This document shows, one piece after another, positions 24,285 through 33,791 of a stretch of 64,000 nt of DNA (its first letter is position 1; the number at the start of each line of letters is the position of its first letter). Made by a program: the position numbers and the translations under genes. The stretch spans positions 1 to 64,000 of the forward strand of contig FPAN01000002.1 in the NCBI GenBank assembly GCA_900116395.1, read 5' to 3'. Source of the stretch: Lachnospiraceae bacterium XBD2001 (GTDB lineage: Bacteria > Bacillota > Clostridia > Lachnospirales > Lachnospiraceae). The notes under the pieces were generated by a model. It was not told where the DNA came from. It did not search any database and saw only the letters and a list, made by a program, of their open reading frames with translations.

Positions 24285-26288
24285 ATGTTTGAAAAAAGTG
24301 ATACAACTTTATTATTTCAATTTGACAGAGAACAGGTCCGGGTGGATGCCTGGGGAGAAAACGCCATCCGTGTCCGGGCAACCAAGAAAAGTGACTTTTC
24401 GGAAAACAACTGGGCGCTGTTGGAAAAACAACAGAACGCCGATGCCATTTCCATTACGGAATCCTATGGCGAATTACGAAACGGGAAGATTACCCTTCGC
24501 ATATCTGGCAGTGGGAAAATCGAGATTTTTCGCACCGGCGGCAAGAAGCTCTTAGAAGAGTATGCAAGGAATCGAAAGTCCGTAACAGATCCAAAGTGTA
24601 GTGCCTTAGAGGTAGAAGCCAGAGAGTTTCGTTCGATTGTGGGAAGCAATCTGTATCATCTGACCCAGCGATTCGAATCCTTAAATCCTAAGGAACAAAT
24701 CTTTGGAATGGGGCAGTATCAGCAGCCCTATCTGGACTTAAAGGGTCTGGACATAGAACTGGCCCAGCGCAATTCACAGGCCAGTGTGCCCTTTGCGATT
24801 TCATCGGAAGGTTACGGATTCCTCTGGAACAATCCGGCAGTGGGCCGGGCGGTATTCGGCAAGAACATTACCAGCTTCGAGGCATACGCTACCGGACAAT
24901 TGGACTACTGGGTGGTAGCAGGGGATACGCCTGCGGAGATTCTAAGTGCCTATGCTTCCGTAACGGGATGTGTGCCTATGATGCCGGAATACGGTCTTGG
25001 ATTCTGGCAGAGTAAGCTTCGGTATCAGACCGAGGAAGAACTCTTAGAAGTGGCAGAAGAGTATCACAAACGCGGAATTCCGTTGGATGTGATTGTGGTG
25101 GATTTCTTCCATTGGAACAAGCAGGGAGATTGGTGTTTTGACGCCACTTACTGGCCACATCCCAAGGAGATGATTGAGAAGATTAATGCCATGGGTACGC
25201 AAGTGATGGTCTCTATCTGGCCAACGGTATCTCCTGAGAGCATCAATTACCGGGAACTCTTAGAGAAGGGGTATTTGATTGATGTGGAGCGTGGACATCG
25301 TATTGCTATGAATTTCCAGGGAGAAACCATTCACATTGATATGACCAATCCGGGAGCGCGGAAGTTCCTATGGAACCGGGCCAAGGAGAATTATTACAAC
25401 AAGGGTGTGACGCTGTTCTGGCTGGATGAGGCGGAACCGGAATACAGCGTGTATGATTTTGACAATTACAGGTACTATAGCGGAAGCAACCTGGAAGTCG
25501 GAAACAGTTACCCAATCGGGTATGCCAAAGCTTTTTATGAAGGTATGGAGGAAGAAGGACAGAAAAATATCGTGAACCTTTTGCGCTGCACCTGGGCTGG
25601 TGGACAACGCTTCGGTGCCCTGGTATGGTCCGGAGATATTGCCTCCAGCTTCGAGAGCATGCGAAATCAATTGGCAGCCGGCCTGAATATGGGCATGGCA
25701 GGTATTCCGTGGTGGACCACGGATATTGGCGGATTCCATGGTGGAAATCCAACGGATCCGGCGTATCGGGAACTGTTTGCCAGATGGTTCGCCTGGGGTG
25801 CCTTCTGTCCGGTGATGCGATTGCATGGAGACAGAGAACCAAGACAGCCCCAGGTTGGAACTACCGGAGGCGCTACCTGTTGCTCCGGAGCACCCAATGA
25901 GATATGGAGTTACGGGGAAGAGGTGTACGAGATTTGCAAGAAGTATATTTTCCTGCGAGAGAAACTTCGGCCCTATATCCGTGGCCTGATGCAGGAAGCC
26001 CACGAGAGTGGCGCACCTCTGATGCGAACCTTGTTCTATGGATTCCCGGAGGATGCTACCTGCTGGAACATTACGGATGAGTATCTCTTTGGGGATAGCA
26101 TCTTAGTGGCACCGGTATTGGAAGACGGCATGCGAAGTCGTATGGTTTATCTTCCGGAAGGGATGCGCTGGAAAGAATATGAAACTGGCAAGGTATACGA
26201 TGGTGGAATCTACGTGGAATGTGGGTGCCCACTGTCCGTGATTCCGATTTTTATTGCAGAAAACGGTAAGAATGTCCTTGCGGAGTAA
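24285..26288 (+). CDS. Glycoside hydrolase family 31 (alpha-xylosidase/alpha-glucosidase type)
   Basis: A 667-residue cytoplasmic glycosidase (no signal peptide) that removes terminal alpha-xylosyl or alpha-glucosyl units. An N-terminal beta domain is followed by the barrel (about 230-560) with nucleophile Asp381 in LFWLDEAEPE and acid/base Asp451 in VWSGDIASS; MRLHGDREP lies near 525 in the barrel. The WLDEAEPE form differs from the WxDMNE of classic alpha-glucosidases and recalls alpha-xylosidases. It starts 3 bases after the permeases. With GH127 in the same locus, oligosaccharides bearing xylose and arabinose (such as xyloglucan pieces) are a reasonable guess; the substrate is not proved. 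Confidence 0.88.
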   Translation: MFEKSDTTLLFQFDREQVRVDAWGENAIRVRATKKSDFSENNWALLEKQQNADAISITESYGELRNGKITLRISGSGKIEIFRTGGKKLLEEYARNRKSVTDPKCSALEVEAREFRSIVGSNLYHLTQRFESLNPKEQIFGMGQYQQPYLDLKGLDIELAQRNSQASVPFAISSEGYGFLWNNPAVGRAVFGKNITSFEAYATGQLDYWVVAGDTPAEILSAYASVTGCVPMMPEYGLGFWQSKLRYQTEEELLEVAEEYHKRGIPLDVIVVDFFHWNKQGDWCFDATYWPHPKEMIEKINAMGTQVMVSIWPTVSPESINYRELLEKGYLIDVERGHRIAMNFQGETIHIDMTNPGARKFLWNRAKENYYNKGVTLFWLDEAEPEYSVYDFDNYRYYSGSNLEVGNSYPIGYAKAFYEGMEEEGQKNIVNLLRCTWAGGQRFGALVWSGDIASSFESMRNQLAAGLNMGMAGIPWWTTDIGGFHGGNPTDPAYRELFARWFAWGAFCPVMRLHGDREPRQPQVGTTGGATCCSGAPNEIWSYGEEVYEICKKYIFLREKLRPYIRGLMQEAHESGAPLMRTLFYGFPEDATCWNITDEYLFGDSILVAPVLEDGMRSRMVYLPEGMRWKEYETGKVYDGGIYVECGCPLSVIPIFIAENGKNVLAE

Positions 26289-26306
26289 AGACGCAATTAT
26301 TAAGAT

Positions 26307-26336
26307 AAAATCAGGGGCGTGGCTCCTGATTTTATT
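26307..26336 (+). terminator. Terminator after GH31
   Basis: AAAATCAGG pairs with CCTGATTTT, followed by ATT. It separates the permease-GH31 operon from the kinase gene, though the U-tract is short and read-through is likely. Confidence 0.7.
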
Positions 26337-26355
26337 CGTTTGAGGGGATTGGGGA

Positions 26356-28134
26356 ATGAAAGAAAAATACAGTCTGAAAAAGATTATTATGTCCGTATTC
26401 ATCTGGATTGCAATTCTATCCAGTTTGGTATTGGGCGTTTTTTCTTTTATCAATATTGCAGATTCTCTGCGGGCAAGCACCAGGCGTAATGCCAATAACA
26501 CCCTTGTTCAGGTGGACAATAACGTCAATATTCTGTTGCAGTCCTATGAGGACGCGCTCTATCAGGTCTATACCAGTGATGATGTGATTTCCTATATTGA
26601 TGATATCAATAATGACAACGATGTATCGGTGGCGAAGAGTAAGCTTCGCCGCTACTTGCGTGCACTGGTGAATTCCAAGGACTATATCCGTTCCATTACC
26701 ATTATCACGGAAAACAAAGAAATCATTGCTTACGATCAGATGACTCCGAAGACCTACGAGAACGGTTGGTTGAAGCAGTACAGTATGAATGCGGATCAGC
26801 TCTATGAGTATATCGGTGAGAATGCTCTGTTGAAGGTCTTTCCGCCGGAGTACGGTACCTCTTTTGCTAACGAGGATTATTATCTGTTGCATTTGGCACA
26901 TCGGTTTGTGGATTACCGTGATATTCGCCGGAACCCCGGCGTGGTCATCTTAAGTATTGATGAGCGGATGATTCAGAGCTGTTATCAGAAAAGTGAAGCG
27001 GACGGGGAATTCATTTTTATTACCGATGCAGATGGCAGAATCATTAGCTGTGGAGAACATCAGGATTATATTGGCAAGAATCTGGAAAACATTGTAGAGC
27101 CGGAGATGGCAGAGATGGGCTTGTACGAAGGGTTTTTATCCCAAGAGTTGGATATGAACAATTTCGATACCATGGAGTACTATGATGAGCCCTTAGGATG
27201 GAACATTGTCTGCGCCAAGGATCGAACCGAACTGGTAACGGCATTAAACACCCAGTTGATTTTGATTATTGTGGTGGAAGGCTTGGTATTCCTTACCATT
27301 GCCGCCATTACCGTGCGTCTGTCGGATCGGTTGTCCAACTCGGTAGATAAAGTGGTGCGTGGCATGCAAAGTGCCAAAATCTCCGACTCCCATGCCAAGG
27401 TGGAAATCGATGATGCCATGCCATTGGAAATTGAGACCATTGCCCTGGGATTTAATGAGATGATTGAGCGTCTGGAGAAGGCCAATGCCAGTGAGCGAAG
27501 CGCCTTGGTAAAGCAAAAGGAAGCTCAGATTGCAGCTCTAGAGGCCCAGATCAATCCCCACTTTTTATATAACACCTTAGATACCATCAACTGGATGGCC
27601 ATCGACCGGGACGAATACGAAATCAGCAATGCCATTGGTGCTCTGGCTTCCATTCTACGTTATGCCATTAGCGACAGCAGTGCGGTTGTAACCGTATCTG
27701 ATGAAGTGGAATGGTTGAAACAATATATTTACTTGCAGCAGGTGCGCCTCAAGAATAAGTTCACCTGCGATATGGAGGTGGAGGCGGAAGCAAAAAGCCT
27801 GCCAATCCATAAGCTGCTCTTGCAACCATTTGTGGAGAATGCCATCGTTCATGGATTCGAAGCGGAACAGGAGCTGTGCGAGCTTACGATTCGAATTTGG
27901 CTGGAGGACAACCTTCGCATTATGATTCGGGATAATGGCAAGGGTATGCCGGCAGATATCGTGGAGCGATGCAACCGGGGTGAGCTGGAGGAAGAACAGG
28001 GAAGGAAGCACATCGGAATGGCCAATGCCATTACCAGACTCCGGATGTATTACGGAGAATCTGCCACGGTTTTTGTGGAGAGTACACCGGGAGCAGGCAG
28101 TACCGTTACGATTTGTGTACCGGTAGAAATATAG
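26356..28134 (+). CDS. YesM-type sensor histidine kinase
   Basis: A 592-residue membrane kinase. Membrane segments near 10-34 and 300-320 enclose an extracellular sensor region of the dCache type. A HAMP linker follows (about 320-375). The His_kinase domain carries the phosphorylated His402 in AQINPHFLYNTLD; the ATPase part has QPFVENAIVHG and DNGKGMP. The partner is the YesN regulator at 20907. It probably senses the binding protein loaded with sugar, as other YesM kinases are proposed to do. GAGGGGATTGGGG precedes ATG 26356. Confidence 0.93.
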   Translation: MKEKYSLKKIIMSVFIWIAILSSLVLGVFSFINIADSLRASTRRNANNTLVQVDNNVNILLQSYEDALYQVYTSDDVISYIDDINNDNDVSVAKSKLRRYLRALVNSKDYIRSITIITENKEIIAYDQMTPKTYENGWLKQYSMNADQLYEYIGENALLKVFPPEYGTSFANEDYYLLHLAHRFVDYRDIRRNPGVVILSIDERMIQSCYQKSEADGEFIFITDADGRIISCGEHQDYIGKNLENIVEPEMAEMGLYEGFLSQELDMNNFDTMEYYDEPLGWNIVCAKDRTELVTALNTQLILIIVVEGLVFLTIAAITVRLSDRLSNSVDKVVRGMQSAKISDSHAKVEIDDAMPLEIETIALGFNEMIERLEKANASERSALVKQKEAQIAALEAQINPHFLYNTLDTINWMAIDRDEYEISNAIGALASILRYAISDSSAVVTVSDEVEWLKQYIYLQQVRLKNKFTCDMEVEAEAKSLPIHKLLLQPFVENAIVHGFEAEQELCELTIRIWLEDNLRIMIRDNGKGMPADIVERCNRGELEEEQGRKHIGMANAITRLRMYYGESATVFVESTPGAGSTVTICVPVEI

Positions 28135-28139
28135 TTTTA

Positions 28140-28198
28140 GAAAATTCCTCTTTTTTAAGAATTGTTGAGTTTTGTCTACCCTATCCTCTTTCTATAAT
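28140..28198 (+). promoter_or_regulatory. Activator box and promoter of the binding-protein gene
   Basis: The 26-base box at 28140-28165 repeats that at 22442-22467 with two differences, and TATAAT (28193-28198) begins 28 bases after its last position, as in the other promoter. No good -35 stands 17 bases before the -10. The box covers roughly -65 to -40 from the expected start of transcription. Confidence 0.75.
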
Positions 28199-28240
28199 AC
28201 AACTATCAAAGATAACACGAATTGGGAGGTGTTTCATTTT

Positions 28241-29512
28241 ATGAAAAAGGGGTTAATAACCGCACTTGCAACAACAATGTGTCTGTCACTGTCACTGGTC
28301 GGATGTGGATCTAGTGCAGGTGGCGCTACAACCGGTGATGCCAATACCGGATCCGGAGACAAAGAGGTTGCAAGCGCAGCCGGCGAAGCAGCCGGTGATG
28401 TAACAATTTGGTACTATTGGGAGACTGAGGGACATCAGGCAGCATTGAACCACATTATTGAAGAGTTCAACAGCCAGCAGGATGACATTACCGTTCAGGC
28501 GAAGTATGTACCATTTGCAGATTTTAAGAAGCAGTTGTCCGTTGGTGCATCTGCAGGCGAGTTGCCGGATTTGGTCATCTTAGACAATCCGGACCATGCA
28601 GCATATGCAGCTATGGGAATCTTCGCAGATATTACAGACAAGTTCGATGTCAGCAACTACTATGAAGGACCGGTTAATTCCTGTACATTGGACGGCCGTC
28701 TCTACGGTGTTCCTTTCGGAAGCAATGACTTGGTATTGTTCTACAACGAGGATATGTTGGAAGCAGCAGGATGCGAAGTTCCTACTACATGGGATGAGCT
28801 CTTAACTGTTGCAAAAGCAACAACCAAGGATAACGTATACGGATTTGCACATTGTGCACTTCAGAATGAAGAAGGTACCTTCAATTTCCTGCCATGGGTA
28901 TGGTCTACCGGTGCAACCTCTTATGAGATTGACTCTGAAGGCGGTATCAAGGCTTTGGAATTTGAGAAGAGCTTAATCGAGTCCGGTGCATTCCCGAAGG
29001 AAGCAATCAACTGGACACAGGGCGATACCATGAATCAGTTCATCTCCGGCAACCTTGCTATGATGATCAACGGTACATGGCAGATTCCTACCATGCGTGA
29101 AGAAGTTCCGGATATGCATTGGAACGTAGCTCCAATTCCACAGGATAAGCAGCAGGCTTCCGGTCTCGGCGGCGAGAACTATGCAGTAATTGCCGGTGGC
29201 AATGAAGACGGTGCCGTAGAATTCTTAAAGTATGCAACCAGTGGCGAGACCTGCTTGTACATGATGAACGCAATGGGATACATCTCCGCAGACTCTACCA
29301 TCGCAGCAACACAGTTCCAGGGAGATGATGTATACCAGGTATTCGTAGATGAGATGCAGTATGCAAATGCAAGAGGACCACTTCCGGAATGGCCGGATAT
29401 CTCTGATGCAATCTCTTTGGCATTCAACAAGGTAATCATCGGAGATGCTTCTCCGGAAGATGCAGCCAAGGAAGCACAGGCAACCATCGATTCTATCATC
29501 GGAAGCAAATAA
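28241..29512 (+). CDS. Sugar-binding lipoprotein of the ABC importer
   Basis: A 423-residue extracellular solute-binding protein of family 1. The lipobox ends LVGC with Cys22 lipidated; a Gly/Thr/Ala-rich linker leads to the binding protein fold (DVTIWYYWETEG, KKQLSVGASAGELPDLVILD). It delivers oligosaccharide to the permeases encoded at 22534-24281. GGGAGGTG (28224-28231) fixes the ATG at 28241. It has its own promoter with the shared box and a terminator after it, so it can be made in excess over the permeases, as is usual for binding proteins. Confidence 0.94.
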   Translation: MKKGLITALATTMCLSLSLVGCGSSAGGATTGDANTGSGDKEVASAAGEAAGDVTIWYYWETEGHQAALNHIIEEFNSQQDDITVQAKYVPFADFKKQLSVGASAGELPDLVILDNPDHAAYAAMGIFADITDKFDVSNYYEGPVNSCTLDGRLYGVPFGSNDLVLFYNEDMLEAAGCEVPTTWDELLTVAKATTKDNVYGFAHCALQNEEGTFNFLPWVWSTGATSYEIDSEGGIKALEFEKSLIESGAFPKEAINWTQGDTMNQFISGNLAMMINGTWQIPTMREEVPDMHWNVAPIPQDKQQASGLGGENYAVIAGGNEDGAVEFLKYATSGETCLYMMNAMGYISADSTIAATQFQGDDVYQVFVDEMQYANARGPLPEWPDISDAISLAFNKVIIGDASPEDAAKEAQATIDSIIGSK

Positions 29513-29541
29513 TCACGTATCTTCATTATTTCTCCAAAACG

Positions 29542-29575
29542 CATGGAGCAGGGATCCCCTCTGCTCCATGTTTTG
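29542..29575 (+). terminator. Hairpin between the binding protein and GH127
   Basis: A perfect ten-base stem, CATGGAGCAG with CTGCTCCATG, followed by TTTTG. The short U-tract suggests partial termination, which would lower GH127 relative to the binding protein. Confidence 0.75.
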
Positions 29576-29603
29576 ATAATAAAAACAAGGGAGTAACAGG
29601 AAA

Positions 29604-31556
29604 ATGACAACACGAGTAGAGATTACATCAACGTTCTGGAAGCGCTATCGCAACCTGGTGCGCAAGGAAATGATTCCATATCAATGGAATGTACTGAATG
29701 ATACAGCAGGCATTACCATTGAGAAGGAGCGCTTGGGGGATGAAGGAATCCCAAGTGACAAAAGCCATGCCATTGAGAATTTTAAAATTGCGGCAGGCCG
29801 GACAAAGGGGAGTCATTATGGATGGACCTTCCAGGACAGTGATGTGTATAAATGGCTGGAAGCCGTAGCCTATTCCGTAAGAGAACAGCGGGATCCCGAG
29901 TTAGAGGCAAAAGCGCAGGAAGTTATCGATCTGATTGCGGATGCCCAGGAGGACGACGGATATCTGGATACCTTCTACAGTATTCTTGGTATACAGTATC
30001 GCTATCAGAGTCTCGGCGGAAGCCATGAGCTCTACTGCATGGGACACTTTATTGAGGCTGCAGTGGCTTACTATGAGGCCTGTGGCAATGAAAAAGTATT
30101 GGATGTGGCCAAGAAGTGTGCGGATAATATTGACGCCAATTTCGGACCGGAGGAAGGTAAGATTCACGGATACGATGGCCATGAGGAAATCGAAATCGGA
30201 TTGCTGCGTTTGTATCATGTAACCGGCGTAACGAAGTACTTGCAGTTGGCGAAGTATTTTTTGTTAGAGCGTGGAAAACATCCGAATCTCTTCCGCAAGC
30301 AGGCAGCAGTTTATGAGGGCCCTGACGCCCTTGGCGGTATTGAGAAGTCGCCGGATACCTACTTCCAGAATCATAAACCGGTAATGGAGATGGATACGGC
30401 GGAAGGCCATGCAGTCCGTGTGGTGTATCTGTGTACCGCCTTGGCGGATTTGGCAGCCACCACGAAGGATGCACAAATCTATGAAGTATGTAAGCGCTTT
30501 TGGAAGAACATTACCGGAAAGCGCATGTTTATTACCGGTGGCATCGGCTCTACCGTGAAGGGAGAATCCTTCACCTTAGATTATGATTTGCCCAACGATA
30601 CCATGTACTGTGAGACTTGTGCAGCAGTCGGTATGGTATTTTTTGCCAGACAGATGCTGCGCATCGAGCCTAAGGCGGAGTATGCCGAGGTGATGGAACG
30701 TTGTCTCTATAACTGCGCATTGGCCGGAATGGCACTGGATGGAAAGCACTTTTTCTATGTAAATCCGTTGGAAGTGAATGTGAAAAAATCCAAGTTGGAT
30801 CCTACCAAGAGCCATGTGAAGGCCGTTCGTCCATCCTGGTTGGGCTGTGCTTGCTGCCCGCCAAATCTGGCTAGATTATTGGCTTCTCTGGATGATTATG
30901 TGTATACCGTAAAAGAGGATACGGTGCTTTTGAACCTGTTTGTGGGTTCCGATGCGGAAGTGGAAGTAAATGGTGGAATGTTGGAAATCCAACAAAAAAC
31001 AGAATTCCCATGGGAAGATGCCGTGGCAATAGTAGCCACGAACCATAGCAGCAAGCCGGTACAAATCGGACTTCGAATTCCGCGGTGGGCAGATGATGTT
31101 CGCCTTGTGGTTCATGATCGGCAGCAGGAGCTGCAAGAGGAAGCGGGCTATCATTACGTAACGGTAGCTGCCGGAGAGACGGTAGCACTTCGTATGGAAT
31201 TTGCCGTATCGGTGCGCCGTAATTATGCCAACCCGCATGTGTCGGAGGATGTAGGACGGGTAGCGATTTCCCGTGGACCCTTCGTATACTGCCTGGAGGG
31301 TGTGGATAACGGAACGGATTTGAACTGTCTGGAACTACCGGAGCATGTGGCGCTTCACTATACCTTCGAGAAGGACTTGTTACAGGGAGTTGGCACCATC
31401 ACCGCAGAGGGAAAACGTGTCCGTTCATCCGACGAAGAATCCTTATATCGCAATCAGAAGCCGGAGGAAACTGCCGCAAGCTTACGTTGGGTTCCTTACT
31501 ACGCCTGGGCGAATCGCGGGGAAAACGACATGATGGTATGGATACGCGAAAAATAA
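29604..31556 (+). CDS. Glycoside hydrolase family 127 (beta-L-arabinofuranosidase)
   Basis: A 650-residue cytoplasmic enzyme of GH127 (formerly DUF1680). The (alpha/alpha)6 barrel carries the zinc and catalytic set at positions nearly equal to those of Bifidobacterium HypBA1: Glu337 and Cys339 in YCETC, and Cys417/Cys418 in CACCPPN. HypBA1 releases L-arabinose from beta-1,2-arabinosides through the cysteine nucleophile. No signal peptide, so it acts on imported oligosaccharides. AAGGGAG at 29587-29593 precedes ATG 29604. It probably shares the promoter at 28140 by reading through the hairpin. Confidence 0.93.
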   Translation: MTTRVEITSTFWKRYRNLVRKEMIPYQWNVLNDTAGITIEKERLGDEGIPSDKSHAIENFKIAAGRTKGSHYGWTFQDSDVYKWLEAVAYSVREQRDPELEAKAQEVIDLIADAQEDDGYLDTFYSILGIQYRYQSLGGSHELYCMGHFIEAAVAYYEACGNEKVLDVAKKCADNIDANFGPEEGKIHGYDGHEEIEIGLLRLYHVTGVTKYLQLAKYFLLERGKHPNLFRKQAAVYEGPDALGGIEKSPDTYFQNHKPVMEMDTAEGHAVRVVYLCTALADLAATTKDAQIYEVCKRFWKNITGKRMFITGGIGSTVKGESFTLDYDLPNDTMYCETCAAVGMVFFARQMLRIEPKAEYAEVMERCLYNCALAGMALDGKHFFYVNPLEVNVKKSKLDPTKSHVKAVRPSWLGCACCPPNLARLLASLDDYVYTVKEDTVLLNLFVGSDAEVEVNGGMLEIQQKTEFPWEDAVAIVATNHSSKPVQIGLRIPRWADDVRLVVHDRQQELQEEAGYHYVTVAAGETVALRMEFAVSVRRNYANPHVSEDVGRVAISRGPFVYCLEGVDNGTDLNCLELPEHVALHYTFEKDLLQGVGTITAEGKRVRSSDEESLYRNQKPEETAASLRWVPYYAWANRGENDMMVWIREK

Positions 31557-31580
31557 ATAATGGACAGATAATAATAATTG

Positions 31581-31609
31581 TTGCATAAATGGAGAAACTC
31601 CGTTATGAT
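31581..31609 (+). promoter_or_regulatory. Promoter of the DegV gene
   Basis: TTGCAT (31581-31586), 17 bases, TATGAT (31604-31609), 31 bases before the start codon at 31640. Confidence 0.65.
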
Positions 31610-31639
31610 TCTTTCCTAGGGGGAGAAAAGGAGTTTATT

Positions 31640-32488
31640 ATGAGTGTAAGAATTATTGCAGATTCCGCATCGGACGTATCACAGGAGTTAGCGAAGGAAT
31701 GGAATATCACCATCCTTCCTCTGACGGTACGATTTGGTGAGGAGGAATACTATGACGGCGTTACCCTTAGTAACGACGGATTCTATGAAAAACTGATTGA
31801 AACGGATGAATTTCCAAAGACCAGCCAGATTGCACCATTTCGTTATGAAGAGGCCTTTTGCCAAGCAAAAGAAGCAGGAGACGAAGTGGTGTGTCTGGCT
31901 CTTTCTTCTGCATTATCCGGAAGCTATCAGAGTGCCTGCATCGCGGCAGAGGAGTTCGAAGATACGGTACATGTGGTAGATACACAGGAAGTTTGTGTGG
32001 GATACTATATTCTTGTTGCGGAAGCGGTTCGACTGCGCAACCGTGGCAAATCCGCTGCCGAGATTGCCGAGGCATTACGCAAGCTGGTGCCGAAGGTTCA
32101 TGTCATTGCTGTGTTTGATACGCTGGAGTATCTGAAGAAGGGCGGAAGGATTTCAGGGGCGGCAGCGACGGTAGGTTCCATGCTTTCCATCAAGCCGGTG
32201 ATCTCCATCGTAGACGGAGCGGTAGCGGTTTTGGGAAAAGCCCGTGGATCGAAAAACGGCAATAACATGTTGCGGGAATATGTGAAGCAGGCCGGTGGTA
32301 TCAATTGGGATTATCCGGTGTGTCTGGCATATTCCGGTTTGTCGGATGTACTGCTTCAGAAATATATTGCGGACAGCAGTGAACTCTATGCAGGGCATGA
32401 GGATCAGTTCCGGATTACCCATGTAGGGGCAACCATCGGAACCTATGCGGGCGCAGGTGCCATTGCCCTTGCATTTTTTGAATCATAA
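31640..32488 (+). CDS. DegV family fatty-acid-binding protein
   Basis: A 282-residue cytosolic protein of the DegV/FakB family. These bind a fatty acid and present it to the kinase FakA for phosphorylation. Motifs: ADSASDVS (residues 7-14), TSQIAP (61-66), the LSSALSGSY stretch (about 83-91), and the C-terminal HVGATIGTYAGAGAIA. AAAGGAG at 31627-31633 sets the ATG at 31640 rather than the earlier one at 31589. Single gene with its own promoter. Confidence 0.93.
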   Translation: MSVRIIADSASDVSQELAKEWNITILPLTVRFGEEEYYDGVTLSNDGFYEKLIETDEFPKTSQIAPFRYEEAFCQAKEAGDEVVCLALSSALSGSYQSACIAAEEFEDTVHVVDTQEVCVGYYILVAEAVRLRNRGKSAAEIAEALRKLVPKVHVIAVFDTLEYLKKGGRISGAAATVGSMLSIKPVISIVDGAVAVLGKARGSKNGNNMLREYVKQAGGINWDYPVCLAYSGLSDVLLQKYIADSSELYAGHEDQFRITHVGATIGTYAGAGAIALAFFES

Positions 32489-32559
32489 TATGGGAAACAA
32501 AGAGCGAAGCTATGGAATATCGTGTATAAGAGTGTTACACTATTACAAGTAAAGCTCGT

Positions 32560-32632
32560 CGGGGTGTGGCTCAGGTGGTAGAGCGCTAGACTGGGGGTCT
32601 AGAGGCCGCAAGTTCAAGTCTTGTCACTCCGA
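32560..32632 (+). tRNA. tRNA-Pro (anticodon GGG)
   Basis: The acceptor CGGGGTG pairs with CACTCCG, the anticodon loop is CTGGGGG (GGG), and the T loop TTCAAGT has A where G is usual. Discriminator A, no CCA encoded. A run of T follows without a strong hairpin. The second proline tRNA of the window (the other is TGG). Confidence 0.95.
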
Positions 32633-32671
32633 CTTTTTTTATTATTGGGAATATCAAAATGGAGGGTTTAC

Positions 32672-33778
32672 ATGGAGAGAGAACGTGTAATCGTACGAAC
32701 CAGCGTGATCGGTATTATTGCCAATGTGGCATTGGCGGCATTTAAGGCTGTTGTTGGTGTGTTGACCAATTCCATTGCCATTACGTTGGATGCGGTAAAC
32801 AACTTAAGCGATGCGTTATCTTCGATTATTACTATTGTGGGTACGAAGCTGGCCGGGAAGGAACCGGACCGGAAACATCCCATGGGACATGGACGTGTGG
32901 AGTATTTAACGGCCATGATTATTTCCGTCATCGTATTGTATGCCGGTATTACATCCTTGATTGAATCCATCAAGAAAATCCTTCATCCGGAAGCTGTGAG
33001 CTACAGTGTGATATCTTTGGTTATTGTTTCCGTGGCGGTTATTGTAAAGATTGTGCTGGGCTTGTATGTAAAAGGTGTGGGCACGAAGGTGAATTCCGAT
33101 TCCCTTACCAATTCCGGCCAGGATGCGCTTTTGGACTCGATTATCTCTGCGTCCACTTTGGTTGCTGCAGTGATTTATATTCTGTTCCGGTGGAAGTTAG
33201 AGACCTGGCTTGGTGCCATCATCTCAATCGTGATTATCAAATCCGGTATTGAGATGTTGCAGGGAACCATCAGCCAGATTCTCGGGGAACGTGTGGAGTC
33301 TAACTTGGCCCGGGCCATTAAGCGGACGGTGACATCGGTAGACGGTGTATATGGTGCCTATGATTTGACCATGCACAATTACGGGCCGGATAAGTATGTG
33401 GCTTCTATTCATGTGGAAGTGGATGATTTTCGGACGGCAGCGGAGGTGGATGACATCAGTCGTAAGATTACCCGTTTGGTGTATGAGGAACACGGCATCC
33501 TATTGTCCGCAGTGGGTATTTATTCCAGGAATACCAGCAACGATCATGCCCATCAGGTGATGGAGAATGTTCGTAAGATTGTGATGGACCACGAAGGTGT
33601 TCTGCAGATGCATGGCTTCTATTTGGATGAGAAGCTTCGCAGCATGAGTTTTGATATTATTATTGCGTTTGATGCCCCGGATCGGAAGGGCTTATTCGGA
33701 CATATTGAGGATGAGATTGCCGCATTATATCCGGAGTACCAGGTACACATTACCATGGACCTGGATTTAAGTGATTAG
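32672..33778 (+). CDS. Cation diffusion facilitator family transporter
   Basis: A 368-residue metal-cation/proton antiporter with six membrane segments and a cytoplasmic C-terminal domain (from about 205) that forms the dimer. The transport site shows in SIAITLDAVNNLSDALSS (segment II, Asp and Asn) and in the pair of Asp residues of segment V. The loop DRKHPMGHGRVEYL carries the histidines usual in zinc and manganese exporters. The metal cannot be told apart from sequence by eye. GGAGGG at 32661-32666 fixes ATG 32672. Confidence 0.93.
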   Translation: MERERVIVRTSVIGIIANVALAAFKAVVGVLTNSIAITLDAVNNLSDALSSIITIVGTKLAGKEPDRKHPMGHGRVEYLTAMIISVIVLYAGITSLIESIKKILHPEAVSYSVISLVIVSVAVIVKIVLGLYVKGVGTKVNSDSLTNSGQDALLDSIISASTLVAAVIYILFRWKLETWLGAIISIVIIKSGIEMLQGTISQILGERVESNLARAIKRTVTSVDGVYGAYDLTMHNYGPDKYVASIHVEVDDFRTAAEVDDISRKITRLVYEEHGILLSAVGIYSRNTSNDHAHQVMENVRKIVMDHEGVLQMHGFYLDEKLRSMSFDIIIAFDAPDRKGLFGHIEDEIAALYPEYQVHITMDLDLSD

Positions 33779-33791
33779 AGAGGTTTAGTGA

